Source: Candidatus Krumholzibacteriia bacterium
GTDB taxonomy: Bacteria; Krumholzibacteriota; Krumholzibacteriia; LZORAL124-64-63
Length of the DNA stretch: 64,000 nucleotides
Reading direction: 5' to 3'
NCBI GenBank assembly: GCA_016744705.1
Contig: JADGDU010000023.1
Location: 1 to 64,000, forward strand
The notes beneath the pieces were generated by a model, which did no database searches, was not told where the DNA came from, and worked only from the letters and a program-made list of their open reading frames with translations. This document shows positions 62,957 to 64,000 of the stretch, one piece after another. Within the stretch, counting starts at the first letter, position 1. Each line of letters opens with the position of its first letter. Position numbers and translations under genes: made by a program.

Positions 62957-64000
62957 TTGAAATTAGTTCAGGCCTTTATATTGGGATTGGCAGTACTGCC
63001 CGGGCTGTGTTTTGCAGCCGACGCCCAAGCCCCCCACCTGATCCACAACGATTCTCCGGCCCAAGGTGTCCAGCTGATGGATCTCCAAGAACTGTGGCGC
63101 GCCGGAGGGGATGATGAAGATGTTATTTTCGGCCGCATCGTTGATGTCAAAAGAGGCCATGGTGGTCACACATATGTGCTGGACAACCAACTCTGCCAGG
63201 TGGTTGTTTTTTCTCCTGAAGGCGAACACCTGCATGATTTGAGTAGAGAAGGTGACGGTCCGGGAGAATTGCGCCAGCCAGTGGAATTGGCCTTCCTCTC
63301 GGATGATGTTTTGGGCATCGGAATGGGGTTTCCAGGAAAGGTCATCTCCCTGAAATTGGATGGGACTCCTGACAAAACATTTTATCCCATCGGCGTTCCG
63401 GCTGAAGGAAACATTGGCCTTTTGATGGGCATGCAATTTCGCGACGGAGTGATGGCCGCCTGCGGAGGGCGCATGGTATTTGGCGAAGGCGGCGCAGGTC
63501 ACACTAACCGCTTCCTCTCCTTTTGCCAGGGGGATTGCACCGAAACACGACGGCTTCTGGAAAAATCGACCCCTCTGGATTTGACAGGAAGAAAATACGA
63601 AGAAGCTCCGGACCATTTTGTAGAGCGGAAATGGGCCCTCGGCCCCGACGGAATGCTTTTTGTTGCAGCCAAAAGAGACGCCTACGAGATTTCTGTTTTC
63701 GACCATGAAGGCCAATTGGTCCGGATCTTTGGACGAAAATACCAACCCAGAAAACGAACCGAGGCAGAGAAACAGGATGTCCGGCCGGTGATCAATTTCA
63801 ACAACCATGAGGACCTGGAAATCGTGGCCGAAGAAAATGACCCCTGTATTTCGCGTCTCCTCTACAATTCCGATCAAAACACCATCTGGGTTCAAACCCC
63901 CCAGGGTGCAAAAGACCAAACCCAAGAAATTCTGGAATCATGGGACGTCTTCAGTGTCGAAGGAGCCTACCTGAAACAGGTGGCGATCCCCCTGGGCCAC
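62957..64000 (+). CDS. Secreted 6-bladed beta-propeller protein, 3' partial
   Basis: The open frame runs through 348 codons to the window edge without a stop. The start is a TTG at six bases from GGGAG, giving signal peptide KLVQAFILGLAVLPGLCFAA. The mature part shows propeller signs: IFGRIVDVKRGHGGHTYVLD, QVVVFSPEGEHLHDL, the GDGPGELRQP motif typical of 6-bladed NHL-like propellers, then FDHEGQLVRIFGR. Such proteins are common secreted scaffolds in the FCB group. It lies 44 bases after the deacetylase gene, so it may be the third gene of that operon. The C-terminus is not visible. Confidence 0.85.
   Translation, partial: MKLVQAFILGLAVLPGLCFAADAQAPHLIHNDSPAQGVQLMDLQELWRAGGDDEDVIFGRIVDVKRGHGGHTYVLDNQLCQVVVFSPEGEHLHDLSREGDGPGELRQPVELAFLSDDVLGIGMGFPGKVISLKLDGTPDKTFYPIGVPAEGNIGLLMGMQFRDGVMAACGGRMVFGEGGAGHTNRFLSFCQGDCTETRRLLEKSTPLDLTGRKYEEAPDHFVERKWALGPDGMLFVAAKRDAYEISVFDHEGQLVRIFGRKYQPRKRTEAEKQDVRPVINFNNHEDLEIVAEENDPCISRLLYNSDQNTIWVQTPQGAKDQTQEILESWDVFSVEGAYLKQVAIPLGH

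Noticed and set aside
62963-63925. 320-residue minus-strand open frame
   Set aside because: It lies opposite a plus-strand gene with signal peptide, good ribosome-binding site and propeller motifs, and lacks any of these itself.
1-64000. CRISPR arrays, tRNA, rRNA, insertion sequences, prophage or known defence systems
   Set aside because: None could be seen by reading both strands; the surface operon was the only accessory module with a conserved-looking organisation.

Overview
The window comes from a Gram-negative, probably largely anaerobic bacterium. Evidence for an outer membrane is two TonB-dependent receptors, a PorV-type barrel and several lipoproteins with clear lipoboxes. A PorV/PorQ-family barrel, a surface protein with a FlgD/type-IX-like C-terminal domain, a DUF5916 protein and 6-bladed propeller proteins together suggest an uncultivated lineage of the Fibrobacteres-Chlorobi-Bacteroidetes (FCB) radiation, for example Krumholzibacteriota-like. 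That placement is inference; no rRNA or tRNA gene is visible. Coding density is high, many genes overlap by ATGA, and I see no CRISPR array, insertion sequence, prophage or recognisable defence island.

Layout. 1-5256: a universal stress protein, a polytopic membrane protein, and citrate lyase encoded as citF plus an unusual CitD-CitE fusion. 5257-5813: a gene-free stretch with two consensus DnaA boxes, several inverted repeats and a strong terminator. 5814-13664: PepD dipeptidase, a double beta-propeller lipoprotein, an M1-type peptidase, a Met-rich membrane protein, an ECF sigma factor with a soluble zinc anti-sigma partner, and a secreted C-type-lectin-like protein. 13789-21028: a minus-strand run of deoxynucleoside kinase, adenosine deaminase, purine nucleoside phosphorylase, triosephosphate isomerase, an M16 protease and an acyltransferase; the first three form a purine salvage unit. 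22541-31203: five overlapping minus-strand genes for a FlgD-tailed surface protein, a lipoprotein, a large TonB-dependent receptor, a PorV-like barrel and a propeller lipoprotein. This is the best candidate for a poorly described surface export or assembly system.

31480-38492: pabB/pabA (folate), a zinc-ribbon protein/LemA/HtpX operon, an ECF sigma gene overlapping a D-amino-acid PLP enzyme gene, and a small secreted protein. 38748-47669: a DUF3228-like protein, a hexapeptide acyltransferase with a TonB receptor, rubrerythrin, phosphate butyryltransferase beside a fused phosphotransacylase-butyrate kinase, and an L,D-transpeptidase overlapping a MurC/Mpl-type ligase. 47670-58272: signal transduction (hybrid kinase, response regulator, REC-GGDEF, two more kinases, a second sigma/anti-sigma pair), a glycosyltransferase and a di-haem cytochrome c. 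58455-64000: a DUF5916 outer-membrane protein, a histone-deacetylase-family enzyme with a roughly 270-residue unassigned C-terminal region, and a propeller protein with a TTG start that runs off the window.

Taken together, butyrate/acyl-phosphate energy metabolism, citrate cleavage, rubrerythrin and peptidases suit a fermentative life on proteins and organic acids. Surface receptors, lipoproteins and envelope-facing regulators dominate the accessory content.
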